From Streptococcus sp. Marseille-P6264 (GTDB lineage: Bacteria; Bacillota; Bacilli; Lactobacillales; Streptococcaceae), in contig NZ_CABPTO010000001.1 in NCBI RefSeq assembly GCF_902460355.1, positions 186,001 through 250,000 on the forward strand: a stretch of 64,000 nt of DNA, given 5' to 3'. Positions 8,437-16,552 of this stretch are shown piece after piece. The first letter of the stretch is position 1. The number at the start of each line of letters is the position of its first letter. Below the pieces are notes generated by a model. The model was given only the letters and a program-made list of their open reading frames with translations, was not told the DNA's origin and did not search any database. The position numbers were made by a program, and so were the translations under genes.

Positions 8437-8450
8437 GAAAGCGTCAACAA
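8435..8450 (+). promoter_or_regulatory. Promoter-overlapping cre site (CcpA)
   Basis: ATGAAAGCGTCAACAA matches the cre consensus with one mismatch (C at the first W). Overlap with the -10 is the classic position for catabolite repression. Confidence 0.65.
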
Positions 8451-8465
8451 ATACTGAGCCGCAAA

Positions 8466-8481
8466 ATGAAAGCGCTCTTAT
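8466..8481 (+). promoter_or_regulatory. Second downstream cre-like site
   Basis: ATGAAAGCGCTCTTAT shares AAAATGAAAGCG with the site 31 bases upstream; two mismatches to cre. It lies in the 5' leader of the acyl-CoA dehydrogenase gene. Confidence 0.45.
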
Positions 8482-8515
8482 TACAAATAAAAACTATACA
8501 AAAGGAGTCAATAAA

Positions 8516-9724
8516 ATGGCAACTAAAGAAGAAATTTTGCGTGAACTATACCCTGAGGATCTTTTCCACTATGCAGATGGCTTGACATTGGGAGAAGCTG
8601 AAGTATTACAAGAAACTCGTCGTTTGATTGAAAAACACCTTCGTCCTGTAATCAATGAATATTGGGAAGCACCTGATTTCCCATTCGAACAATTCTATGC
8701 TGTTGCTAAAGGCGCTCAAATTATGAACAACCCTAAATTGTTCGAAGGTCGCGAAGGCAACTACAAACCATCAGAACTTTATATCGCATTCTTGTATTTG
8801 GAATTAGCTCGTTTTGATGCGTCTATAGCAACTTTCTTCACAGTTCATGGTGGACTTTGCTACAACACAATCTTGCTTGGTGGTGACGAGCGTCAACAAA
8901 AAGAATTCCTTCCTAAATTGGCTGCATTTGACTGGCAAGGATGTTTCGCTTTGACTGAGCCGTTGTCAGGTTCTGACATTGCTGGAGGTCTTGCTACAAC
9001 AGCTGAGCGTGTTGGCGATAAATGGATCTTGAACGGAGAAAAACGTTGGATCGGTGGATCAGATACAGCTGATGTTGTTCCAGTATTTGCCCGCGACGTT
9101 GAAGATGGAAAAGTGAAATGCTTTATCGTTCGTAAGGGAGCTCCTGGATATCATGCAGAACCAATCCCACACAAGATTGCTCTTCGTTGTGTCCGTAATG
9201 GCCATATTACCATGAAGAATGTAGAGGTTCCAGATTCAGACCGTTTGGTAAATATCAATGGTTTTGGTGATGTAGCCCGTATCTTGACCTTCACTCGTGC
9301 GGACGTTGCTCACATTGCTATGGGAGTGACTTGTGGATCATATGTTGCAGCTCTTAAATATGCTAAAGATCGTGAACAGTTCAAACGTCCAATCGCCAAA
9401 TTCCAAATTGTTCAAGAAAAATTGGCTCGTATGCAAGCAAATGCTGTAGCAGTTATTGCTTATTCAACTCGTATTGCAGAAATGCAAGAAGCAGGTAACG
9501 AATTGATGCTTAACTCTGCACTTGCTAAGATGCACAACTCATTGGTAATGCGCGAAACAGTTGCTCTTGCTCGTGAAACTTGCGGAGGTAATGGTATTAC
9601 ACTTGAGACAGACGTTGCTCGTTTCTTTGCAGATGCTGAATCAATCTATACATATGAAGGTTCACACGAAGTGAATGCCTTGATTGTTGGTCGTGAGATT
9701 ACTGGTGTTGGAGCATTTGTATAA
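8516..9724 (+). CDS. Acyl-CoA dehydrogenase, glutaryl-CoA dehydrogenase/short-chain oxidase-like
   Basis: 402 residues, a full acyl-CoA dehydrogenase that makes a 2,3-double bond in an acyl-CoA using FAD. The FAD/substrate loop 'ALTEPLSGSD' is at residues 145-154, and the catalytic base is Glu381 in 'YTYEGSHEVNALIVGREITG'. The C-terminal 'LIVGREITG' form is closer, from memory, to glutaryl-CoA dehydrogenase and plant short-chain acyl-CoA oxidase than to clostridial butyryl-CoA dehydrogenase. No electron-transfer flavoprotein gene is in the window. The start ATG 8516 has AAAGGAGT upstream; an in-frame ATG at 8435 lies inside the cre site. First gene of the acyl-CoA block; expected to be under CcpA. 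Confidence 0.9.
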   Translation: MATKEEILRELYPEDLFHYADGLTLGEAEVLQETRRLIEKHLRPVINEYWEAPDFPFEQFYAVAKGAQIMNNPKLFEGREGNYKPSELYIAFLYLELARFDASIATFFTVHGGLCYNTILLGGDERQQKEFLPKLAAFDWQGCFALTEPLSGSDIAGGLATTAERVGDKWILNGEKRWIGGSDTADVVPVFARDVEDGKVKCFIVRKGAPGYHAEPIPHKIALRCVRNGHITMKNVEVPDSDRLVNINGFGDVARILTFTRADVAHIAMGVTCGSYVAALKYAKDREQFKRPIAKFQIVQEKLARMQANAVAVIAYSTRIAEMQEAGNELMLNSALAKMHNSLVMRETVALARETCGGNGITLETDVARFFADAESIYTYEGSHEVNALIVGREITGVGAFV

Positions 9725-9734
9725 TAATGAATTT

Positions 9735-9783
9735 GGAACGATTGCTCAGCATTTGCTAGTGATCGTTCCGATTCTTTCTTTTT
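9735..9783 (+). terminator. Terminator after acyl-CoA dehydrogenase
   Basis: GGAACGAT (9735-9742) pairs with ATCGTTCC (9762-9769), followed by a T-rich stretch. It may be partial, because no strong promoter is evident before the next gene. Confidence 0.6.
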
Positions 9784-9818
9784 GAAGTTTATATTTTGAT
9801 AGTAAATAGGAGAAAAAA

Positions 9819-10667
9819 ATGAGTATTTCAAAAGTGATGATCATTGGATCAGGTCAAATGGGAAGCGGTATTGCACAAGTCTTTGCTCAATCAGGTTTCA
9901 CAGTTTATCTCAATGATATCAAGGAAGAGTTTGTTCAAAGAGGACTAGATGGTATCACCAAGCAATTGTCTCGTTCTGTTGAAAAAGGTCGTTTGTCAGC
10001 AGAAGATAAAGATAGCATTTTGGCAAATCTGATTCCTTCTACATCTTATGAAGATGCTAAACATGTTCAATTGGTTATTGAAGCAGCTACTGAAAATCGC
10101 GATATCAAATTGAGCATCTTTAAACAGTTGGATGAGTTGACTGATCCTCAAACTATTTTGGCTTCAAACACTTCATCCCTATCTATTACTGATATTGCAG
10201 CTGCGACAGTTCATCAAGAACGCGTTATTGGTATGCACTTCTTCAACCCAGCACCAGTTATGAAATTGGTTGAAGTTATTCGTGCGCTTCAAACATCAGA
10301 TGAAGTTGTGAAAGCTGTTCGTGAATTGACTGAAAAAATCGGTAAAACAGCTGTAGATGTGAAAGATTCGTATGGTTTTGTTGTGAACCGCGTCTTGATT
10401 CCAATGATCAATGAAGCTATTTTCATCTTAGGAGAAGGAATTGCTTCAGCAGAAGAAATTGACGAAGCAATGAAACTAGGTGCTAATCACCCAATTGGCC
10501 CATTGGCATTAGCTGACTTGATCGGTCTTGATGTCTGCTTGGCTATCATGGGAGTGTTAAACAATGGATTTGGAGATCCTAAGTATCGTCCTGCTCCACT
10601 TCTGAAGAAGATGGTTGAAGCTGGTAAGCTTGGTCGCAAGACTAAAGAAGGATTCTTTAAATACTAA
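9819..10667 (+). CDS. hbd: 3-Hydroxybutyryl-CoA dehydrogenase
   Basis: Interconverts acetoacetyl-CoA and 3-hydroxybutyryl-CoA with NAD(P)H. 282 residues, the exact size of the clostridial-type single-function enzyme. NAD-binding '[12 protein letters not shown]' at residues 9-20, catalytic Ser119 and His140 in '[15 protein letters not shown]', and the '[15 protein letters not shown]' segment with the conserved Asn. AGGAG precedes the ATG. The thiolase gene follows after 18 bases, so they are co-transcribed and act on successive intermediates. Confidence 0.94.
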   Translation: MSISKVMIIGSGQMGSGIAQVFAQSGFTVYLNDIKEEFVQRGLDGITKQLSRSVEKGRLSAEDKDSILANLIPSTSYEDAKHVQLVIEAATENRDIKLSIFKQLDELTDPQTILASNTSSLSITDIAAATVHQERVIGMHFFNPAPVMKLVEVIRALQTSDEVVKAVRELTEKIGKTAVDVKDSYGFVVNRVLIPMINEAIFILGEGIASAEEIDEAMKLGANHPIGPLALADLIGLDVCLAIMGVLNNGFGDPKYRPAPLLKKMVEAGKLGRKTKEGFFKY

Positions 10668-10685
10668 GATAATAAGGAGCAAGAA

Positions 10686-11864
10686 ATGAAAGAAGCAGTT
10701 ATTGTAGCAGCAGTCCGCACACCTTTAGGTTCTTTTGGTGGAACTTTAAAAAATGTTTCGGCTGTTGATCTAGGTAGTTTAGTTATTAAAAGTGCTATTG
10801 AACGAGCAAATTTGAAACCAGAACAAGTTGATGAAGTTATCATGGGGAATGTTCTGGGTGCAGGTCTTGGTCAAAACGTAGCTCGCCAAATGAGTGTTAA
10901 CGCAGGTGTCCCGGTAGTTTCTCCAGCTTTCACTATTAACAAAGTTTGTGGCTCTGGTTTGAAAGCAGTTCAATTGGCGGCTCAAGCTGTATTGTGTGGA
11001 GATGCTGATATCGTTGTAGCCGGTGGGGCTGAAAACATGAGCCAAGCTCCTTATGTCCTTCAAAACCAACGTTGGGGCGCTCGTATGGGAGACTCTCAAG
11101 TAGTAGACACTATGCTCCGCGATGGCTTGACAGATGCCTTTGGATCCTTCCATATGGGAATTACAGCTGAAAACGTTGCCGAACAATATGGCATTACACG
11201 TGAAGACCAAGATAACTTTGCTGTGCAATCTCAAAAGCGTGCAGTTGCAGCGATCGAAGCTGGTCGTTTCAAAGAAGAAATTGTTCCTGTTGAAATTCCG
11301 CAACGTAAAGGCGATCCTATCGTATTTGATACAGATGAATTCCCAAGAAAAGACGCTTCTCTTGAAGGTTTGGGTAAATTGCGTCCAGTGTTCAAGAAGG
11401 ATGGTACTGTAACTGCTGGTAATGCCTCAGGTATTAACGACGGTGCAGCAGCAGTTGTTGTTATGAGTGCTGATAAAGCTAAAGAATTGGGCGTTCCAGT
11501 TTTGGCAACGATCAAATCTTACGCAAGCGCTGGACTAGATCCAAAAATTATGGGTTGTGGTCCGATTTACGCATCTCGCAAAGCCCTTGAAAAAGGCGGA
11601 TTTACAGTGGAAGATTTAGATTTGGTTGAATCCAATGAAGCATTTGCAGCGCAAGCATGTGCCGTTGGAAAAGAATTGAATCTTGATCCTGAAAAAGTCA
11701 ATGTAAATGGTGGTGCGATTGCTCTTGGTCACCCAATCGGTGCTTCAGGCTGCCGTATTTTGGTAACACTCTTGCATGAAATGCAAAAACGTGATGTTAA
11801 ACGTGGCCTTGCTACCCTTTGTATCGGTGGCGGAATGGGTACAGCGGTCATCGTAGAACGCTAA
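10686..11864 (+). CDS. Acetyl-CoA C-acetyltransferase (thiolase)
   Basis: Condenses two acetyl-CoA to acetoacetyl-CoA or cleaves it in reverse. 392 residues, the standard length of biosynthetic thiolases. The nucleophile Cys88 is in '[11 protein letters not shown]', His349 in '[14 protein letters not shown]' and the second cysteine Cys379 in 'CIGGGMG'; all three catalytic residues are present. AAGGAG upstream. It lies just after hbd. A second, mevalonate-pathway thiolase may exist elsewhere, so this copy is assigned to the short-chain acyl-CoA block by context. Confidence 0.93.
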   Translation: MKEAVIVAAVRTPLGSFGGTLKNVSAVDLGSLVIKSAIERANLKPEQVDEVIMGNVLGAGLGQNVARQMSVNAGVPVVSPAFTINKVCGSGLKAVQLAAQAVLCGDADIVVAGGAENMSQAPYVLQNQRWGARMGDSQVVDTMLRDGLTDAFGSFHMGITAENVAEQYGITREDQDNFAVQSQKRAVAAIEAGRFKEEIVPVEIPQRKGDPIVFDTDEFPRKDASLEGLGKLRPVFKKDGTVTAGNASGINDGAAAVVVMSADKAKELGVPVLATIKSYASAGLDPKIMGCGPIYASRKALEKGGFTVEDLDLVESNEAFAAQACAVGKELNLDPEKVNVNGGAIALGHPIGASGCRILVTLLHEMQKRDVKRGLATLCIGGGMGTAVIVER

Positions 11865-11907
11865 ACCCTAGTTCATTTTTGAAGTTTTTCATTTGCTTCT
11901 ACTATAT

Positions 11908-11966
11908 AAACAAGTCCTATCGATGTGATGCTTTTTGCAAACAAGCCTTGATAGGGCTTGTTTTAT
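11908..11966 (+). terminator. Terminator after thiolase
   Basis: AAACAAGTCCTATC (11908-11921) is complementary, with one bulge-type mismatch, to GATAGGGCTTGTTT (11950-11963), followed by a T-rich stretch. The long loop contains another T5. Confidence 0.7.
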
Positions 11967-11997
11967 TCTTTGGGAAATTAATTTGAATATCAAAGCT

Positions 11998-12084
11998 ATA
12001 AGCTTAGCTTATTGATGTATAAATGATGATTAAGTAGACGAAGTGTGAGAAATGGTATATCATAATAATGTAAGCTCTTACATT
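11998..12084. promoter_or_regulatory. Two inverted repeats upstream of the crotonase gene, operator candidates
   Basis: ATAAGC-TTA-GCTTAT (11998-12012) is a perfect dyad. AATGTAAG-CT-CTTACATT (12067-12084) has perfect 8-base arms. Both lie in the 284-base gap before the enoyl-CoA hydratase gene; a TTGACA follows at 12102. They could bind the LysR protein encoded downstream or another regulator; no family can be named. Confidence 0.45.
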
Positions 12085-12148
12085 TTGGGTTTAAGTATTT
12101 GTTGACACCATACTTAGTCATTCAATTTTTATAAGTAGGAGCATAAAA

Positions 12149-12928
12149 ATGAGTAAAACTGTTTTATTAGAAGTTAAAAACGGGATTGGATATATCACTA
12201 TCAACCGTCCCGAAGCTTTGAACGCCCTGAGTTCTCAAGTTTTGGCTGATTTGAATGAAGTTCTTGATCAAGTTGAGAAAAGCGAAGAAATTCGCGTTGT
12301 TATCGTAACTGGAGCAGGAGAGAAAGCATTCGTCGCTGGAGCTGACATCAAGGAAATGGATTTGATGTCACCTATTCAAGCATTTGAATACATGACATTT
12401 GCAAATGATACATTTACTCGCCTTTCAGATTTACGCCAACCAACGATCGCAGTCCTCAATGGTTATGCACTCGGTGGTGGTATGGAGCTAGCACTTTCAA
12501 CAGATATCCGTATCGGATTTGAAAAAACAGTGGTTGGCTTCCCAGAAGTTGGCTTGGGTATTATTCCAGGATTTGCTGGTACTCAACGGATGTCTCGCTT
12601 GATTGGAACTAGCCGTGCCAAAGAACTTATTTTCACTGCTCGTACAGTGAAAGGTCAAGAAGCCTATGACTTAGGTATTCTTAACAAACTGGTTCCTGCT
12701 GAAGAATTGTTGTCTTCAGCTGAAGAATTAGCCGCAGCCATCATGAAGAATGCACCGTTAGCTGTTGAAAAAGCAAAACATGTCATTCAAGTTGGTGCGG
12801 AACTTCCTCTCAAAAATGCAATCCGTCTGGAAACAGAAGCAGAAGCATTGCTCTTCTCTACAGAAGACAAACTAGAAGGAATGCGTGCTTTTGTTGAAAA
12901 ACGCAAAGCTGTTTTCAATCGTAAGTAA
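12149..12928 (+). CDS. Enoyl-CoA hydratase (crotonase)
   Basis: Adds water to crotonyl-CoA to give 3-hydroxybutyryl-CoA, or the reverse. 259 residues, typical for short-chain crotonases. The oxyanion-hole segment 'FVAGADIKEM' is at residues 61-70, and both catalytic glutamates are present: Glu113 in 'LGGGMELALSTD' and Glu133 in 'FPEVGLGIIPG'. TAGGAG ribosome binding site. It opens a second transcription unit with the two CoA-transferase genes, 16 bases before the first of them. Confidence 0.93.
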   Translation: MSKTVLLEVKNGIGYITINRPEALNALSSQVLADLNEVLDQVEKSEEIRVVIVTGAGEKAFVAGADIKEMDLMSPIQAFEYMTFANDTFTRLSDLRQPTIAVLNGYALGGGMELALSTDIRIGFEKTVVGFPEVGLGIIPGFAGTQRMSRLIGTSRAKELIFTARTVKGQEAYDLGILNKLVPAEELLSSAEELAAAIMKNAPLAVEKAKHVIQVGAELPLKNAIRLETEAEALLFSTEDKLEGMRAFVEKRKAVFNRK

Positions 12929-12944
12929 AAGAGGAGGTATCAGC

Positions 12945-13670
12945 ATGAAATCAGTTGTATCATTATCAGAAGCTATTTCTAAGGTCAAATCGGGTGACAT
13001 CGTTGGAATTTCTGGATTCCTCGGAGTCGGTGAACCTTTTGAACTGATTGAAGAATTAGTGAAACAAAACCAGCAAGACTTGACTTTGGTATCAGTGGTA
13101 ACATCTCATCCTGGTAAAGAAGTTGGGGTTGGACGACTTTGTGAAAATCACCAAGTTAAAAAATATATTGCAGCCCACGTAGGAACATCTGCAGCAGCTC
13201 AACGTGAATATTTCAGCAAGACTATGGAAGTTGAATTTACACCGATGGGAACTGTTGTTGAACGTCTCCATGCAGCTGGAGCTGGCCTAGGAGCTGTCTT
13301 GACTCCGACAGGTGTTGGAACAATCCTTGAAAAAGATTATGAAAAAGTAGAACGTAATGGCCGCGAATATTTGGTCTATGATCCACTTAAAATCGATGTT
13401 GCCTTGATCAAAGCGACTAAAGCTGACAAATATGGCAACTTGTATATCGATGGCACTACGAAAAATATTTCCTTGCAATTAGCTCTCGCAGCAGATACTG
13501 TTATCGTTGAAGCGAATGAAATTGTTGAAGCTGGCGAAATTAATCCGAATGATATTTATATTCCGGGCATCCTTGTTGACTATGTCGTACAAAGCTTGAC
13601 TCCAGAAGAACACCATAAGATGATGGGTGATCTTTGGACTGAGACTAAAAAATTGGCGGGGGTGAACTAA
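12945..13670 (+). CDS. Acetoacetate/butyrate-type CoA-transferase, subunit A
   Basis: One half of a family I CoA-transferase that moves CoA between acetyl-, acetoacetyl- or butyryl-CoA and a free acid. 241 residues. N-terminal 'GDIVGISGFLGVGEPFELIEEL' region is the conserved GxGG-like CoA site, and 'PTGVGTILEKDYEK' followed by 'ALIKATKADKYGNL' are family hallmarks. The start is ATG 12945 behind GAGGAGGT. Subunit B starts one base after this stop, so both chains are made in equal amounts. Confidence 0.92.
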   Translation: MKSVVSLSEAISKVKSGDIVGISGFLGVGEPFELIEELVKQNQQDLTLVSVVTSHPGKEVGVGRLCENHQVKKYIAAHVGTSAAAQREYFSKTMEVEFTPMGTVVERLHAAGAGLGAVLTPTGVGTILEKDYEKVERNGREYLVYDPLKIDVALIKATKADKYGNLYIDGTTKNISLQLALAADTVIVEANEIVEAGEINPNDIYIPGILVDYVVQSLTPEEHHKMMGDLWTETKKLAGVN

Positions 13671-13671
13671 T

Positions 13672-14325
13672 ATGAAAGCAAAAGAAATTATTGCAAGACG
13701 TGTTGCACAAGAATTTAAAGATGGAGATGTTGTCAATCTAGGATTTGGTATTCCAAACGCATCTGCTGACTATATTCCTGACGGAGTAAACGTTATTCTT
13801 CAGGCTGAAAATGGAGCTCTTCGCTTTGGTGAAACACCAACGAAAGATAATTACAATCCAAACCTAGCAAACTCTGGAGGAGCGCCAATTACTCTCTTAC
13901 CTGGAGCAGCTTTGTTTGACTTGCAGACTTCCTTCGCGATCATCCGTGGTGGACACGTTGACGCGACCGTGCTAGGAGCTTTGGAAGTAAGTCAAGATGG
14001 TAGTATCGCTAACTGGATTATTCCAGGTAAGTTTGCACCAGGAATGGGTGGAGCTATGGACTTGTTGGTTGGAGCGAAACGTGTTATCGGTGCAATCCAG
14101 CATACTACCTCAGATGGTGAATCTAAACTCTTGCCAGAGTGCACTTTGCCACTTTCTGCTAAAGGAGTTCTTGATCTAGTCATTACAGAGTTGGCTGTCT
14201 TTGGTTTCCAAGATGGTAAGTTCCTCTTGAAAGAACTTGCTCCTGGCGTTACCTTAGAGGAAGTGCTTGAAAAGACAGCAGGAGAAGTAATTGTTTCAGA
14301 AGACTTGAAAACGATGTCAATCTAA
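13672..14325 (+). CDS. Acetoacetate/butyrate-type CoA-transferase, subunit B
   Basis: The catalytic half of the CoA-transferase. 217 residues. The active glutamate that carries the acyl-CoA thioester is Glu46 in 'LQAENGALRFG', preceded by the 'VNLGFGIPNASADYIP' CoA-binding segment; 'GGHVDATVLGALEVSQDG' and 'GMGGAMDL' further on are also family features. The gene starts one base after subunit A, with the ribosome binding site inside the upstream gene. It ends the crotonase-transferase unit. Confidence 0.93.
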   Translation: MKAKEIIARRVAQEFKDGDVVNLGFGIPNASADYIPDGVNVILQAENGALRFGETPTKDNYNPNLANSGGAPITLLPGAALFDLQTSFAIIRGGHVDATVLGALEVSQDGSIANWIIPGKFAPGMGGAMDLLVGAKRVIGAIQHTTSDGESKLLPECTLPLSAKGVLDLVITELAVFGFQDGKFLLKELAPGVTLEEVLEKTAGEVIVSEDLKTMSI

Positions 14326-14421
14326 TAAAGTTAGTAAGCAATTATTCTGCTCTTTCTCTGAAAGTGTGTTACTATGTGTTTATGACAACTTGAGCGATGA
14401 TTAGTTTTTAATCAGAATACT

Positions 14422-14466
14422 AGCAACTGGTCATCATGCTTTCGAGGGCCAGTTGCTGTTTTATTT
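14422..14466 (+). terminator. Terminator between CoA-transferase and LysR genes
   Basis: AGCAACTGG (14422-14430) and CCAGTTGCT (14449-14457) are perfectly complementary, followed by GTTTTATTT. It ends 45 bases before the LysR start. Confidence 0.8.
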
Positions 14467-14510
14467 ATGGCAAATTACCTCGTAAAAATTTGAAAGATGG
14501 GAGACGAAAA

Positions 14511-15425
14511 GTGGATATAATTCAAATGACTTACTTTATCAATATCGTCGAATGTGGATGCAATCTTTCTATAGCGGCTAAGAAAATTCATATCAGTCAG
14601 TCAGCCTTGAGTCAGTTTGTCACAAATTTTGAATCAACGGAAGGAATCCAGCTCTTCAATCGTAGAAATGGAAGATTAGAGAGTCTGACGGAAGCTGGTG
14701 GTAAGATTTACCGCTTTGCCACAGAGATTGTCAACCGGCATGAAGAGATGCAATCAATGATTCATATGGAAGCCCTCAAACAAAAAGGGACCTTTAACTT
14801 GGGCATTCCATCATTGATTTTACGTGTATATTTTTCTAGTATTTTACCAAAGTTCTTACAAGACAATCCGCAAGTTAACATTCAGGTTACTGAGGATGGA
14901 GGTAATGAATTGCGCCAAAAGTTGGTTACGGGTGATTTGAATTTTGCGGTAGTGATTGAACCTACCAACCTGGATCCAAAGAAATATGAACAGTATATCA
15001 TCCAAGTTGATGAATACGTAGCTTATATGGATAAGAATCATCCTTTGGCGGACAAAGAATTATTGGAATGGAAAGATATAGCTCAGTACGGTTTAGCGAC
15101 CTTTAATAAATCATTTACAACCTACGATTTAATCACTGAAAAATTAAAGAGTAAAAAGATAAAAGCGAATTTTGCCTATTTATCATCGACATGGGATTTC
15201 TTGATAGAGTCAACTTATCAAAACGATATGATTGCACTTTTACCTCGTCCTTTGGAGTATTTTGTCGATAAGAATAAATTCAAGGTTGTGCGCTTTAAGG
15301 ATCCGGTGCCTTTCAATATTTGGTTCTGCCGGCCTTATAAAGCAAACTATAATGAGGTAGAAGCATACGTATATGAAGAGCTTTTAAAAGGTTATTATCA
15401 GCCTCTTTCTGAGCCACATTCATAG
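14511..15425 (+). CDS. LysR-family transcriptional regulator
   Basis: 304 residues with GTG start at 14511, chosen because GGGAG stands at 14500 and the product then begins right at the winged helix ('IIQMTYFINIVECGCNLSIAAKK'). DNA-binding helix-turn-helix around residues 18-40 ('ISQSALSQFVTNFE'), linker, then a type 2 periplasmic-binding-like effector domain. The likely targets are the acyl-CoA genes on one or both sides, with an acyl-CoA or short acid as effector, by context. It is on the same strand as its neighbours, not divergent, and the next gene starts 11 bases later. Confidence 0.88.
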   Translation: MDIIQMTYFINIVECGCNLSIAAKKIHISQSALSQFVTNFESTEGIQLFNRRNGRLESLTEAGGKIYRFATEIVNRHEEMQSMIHMEALKQKGTFNLGIPSLILRVYFSSILPKFLQDNPQVNIQVTEDGGNELRQKLVTGDLNFAVVIEPTNLDPKKYEQYIIQVDEYVAYMDKNHPLADKELLEWKDIAQYGLATFNKSFTTYDLITEKLKSKKIKANFAYLSSTWDFLIESTYQNDMIALLPRPLEYFVDKNKFKVVRFKDPVPFNIWFCRPYKANYNEVEAYVYEELLKGYYQPLSEPHS

Positions 15426-15436
15426 AGGGAGAATTG

Positions 15437-16549
15437 ATGATGAAGTCCAGTACTAAAACAGCAGCATTGAGTTCATATGTAAATACAGCTATTAGAGACT
15501 ACATGAAAAATCATGATGAGTCAGTCGACTTTCCTCAGGAGATTTGGGAAGAATTAACGACGGATTTGGATATTTTTTCACCGATTTTGTCAGAAGACGA
15601 CCAGGTTTTGGCTTCTGATTTTATCAGCTCTATTCGAATGATTTCGAATGAGTTTCCAGCTCTTTCAACTATATTGCTGACCCAAGGTTGTTATGGTGTT
15701 TATCCGATTTTGAATTTTGGTACGGGGCAACAGAAAGAGCGTTATCTGGACAAGTTGGTAAAGGGAACTTGTATAGCGGGTCTTGGATTCTCTGAATCTA
15801 AACATCTAAATACTTTGGCAGATTTGGAGACCTATGCGATTAAGACAGAGACAGGTTGGCAACTTTCGGGAGAAAAAGCTAAGGTGTCAAATAGCAGCAT
15901 TGCGGACATTCTCTTGGTCTTAGCCAAAGTAAGAGAGGCTGGAAAGCCTGATTCCTACGGATTCTTCATTGTGGAGACGAGTGCTTCAGGTGTGCTCATT
16001 GGTGAGCAGATAGAAAAGCAGGGTTTACTAGGACTTCCACTAAGTTCTGTTACCTTGGACAAGGTAAACCTACCAGAAACTGCTTTATTAGGCGGAGTCT
16101 TGGCTGGAAATGAACAATTTAATAACATTATAAAGAATATGCAACTCGGCTTGAGTGCGGTTGCTTTAGGAGTTGCGGAGGGCGCCTTTAATAAGGGCCT
16201 TGAGTTTGCACGTGTAAAAAGAGGATTTGGCAAGCGACTGATGGATGTCGAAGTGCATCAGTACAAGTTTGCAGATTTGTACAATAAACTTTCTGCTGCG
16301 GATGCTTATTTTTCGTCCTATCCCAATCAAATAGAAGAAGATTCCAAGTTTGTTTCACGGATAAAGCTATATATGACTAAAGTAGCGCTAGAGGTTACAG
16401 AGGAAATCCTCCGTCTTATCGGACCTTTACAAAAATTTGATCATGTGAACATCAAACGCTATTTTAAAGATGCTGAAATTATTGAGAATTATGGACGGTC
16501 AGGAAATTCGATCAGAAAAGAAATCGCAGAAAGATGGTTAAAGGAGTAA
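15437..16549 (+). CDS. Acyl-CoA dehydrogenase-like protein without catalytic glutamate
   Basis: 370 residues with the overall acyl-CoA dehydrogenase pattern: 'VALGVAEGAFNKGLEFARVKRGFGKRL' (about 242-268) and 'YFKDAEIIENYG' near the end. At the place of the usual catalytic Glu ('YEG' in MCAD type) it reads Tyr352-Gly353-Arg354. At the alternative Glu of isovaleryl-CoA type enzymes it has Met235. The FAD loop 'TEPxxGSD' is replaced by 'FSESKHLNT' (118-126). So it may be inactive as a dehydrogenase or do another reaction on an acyl-CoA. It lies between the LysR gene and a lactonase-like gene (3-base gap). Confidence 0.8.
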   Translation: MMKSSTKTAALSSYVNTAIRDYMKNHDESVDFPQEIWEELTTDLDIFSPILSEDDQVLASDFISSIRMISNEFPALSTILLTQGCYGVYPILNFGTGQQKERYLDKLVKGTCIAGLGFSESKHLNTLADLETYAIKTETGWQLSGEKAKVSNSSIADILLVLAKVREAGKPDSYGFFIVETSASGVLIGEQIEKQGLLGLPLSSVTLDKVNLPETALLGGVLAGNEQFNNIIKNMQLGLSAVALGVAEGAFNKGLEFARVKRGFGKRLMDVEVHQYKFADLYNKLSAADAYFSSYPNQIEEDSKFVSRIKLYMTKVALEVTEEILRLIGPLQKFDHVNIKRYFKDAEIIENYGRSGNSIRKEIAERWLKE

Positions 16550-16552
16550 AAA

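Noticed and set aside
10779-11303. Open frame on - opposite the thiolase gene (174 codons)
   Set aside because: Antisense shadow of a conserved enzyme with intact catalytic motifs.
12102-12131. TTGACA before the crotonase gene as a full promoter
   Set aside because: No good -10 at 16-18 bases; the best candidate is TTTTAT, so left as possible only.
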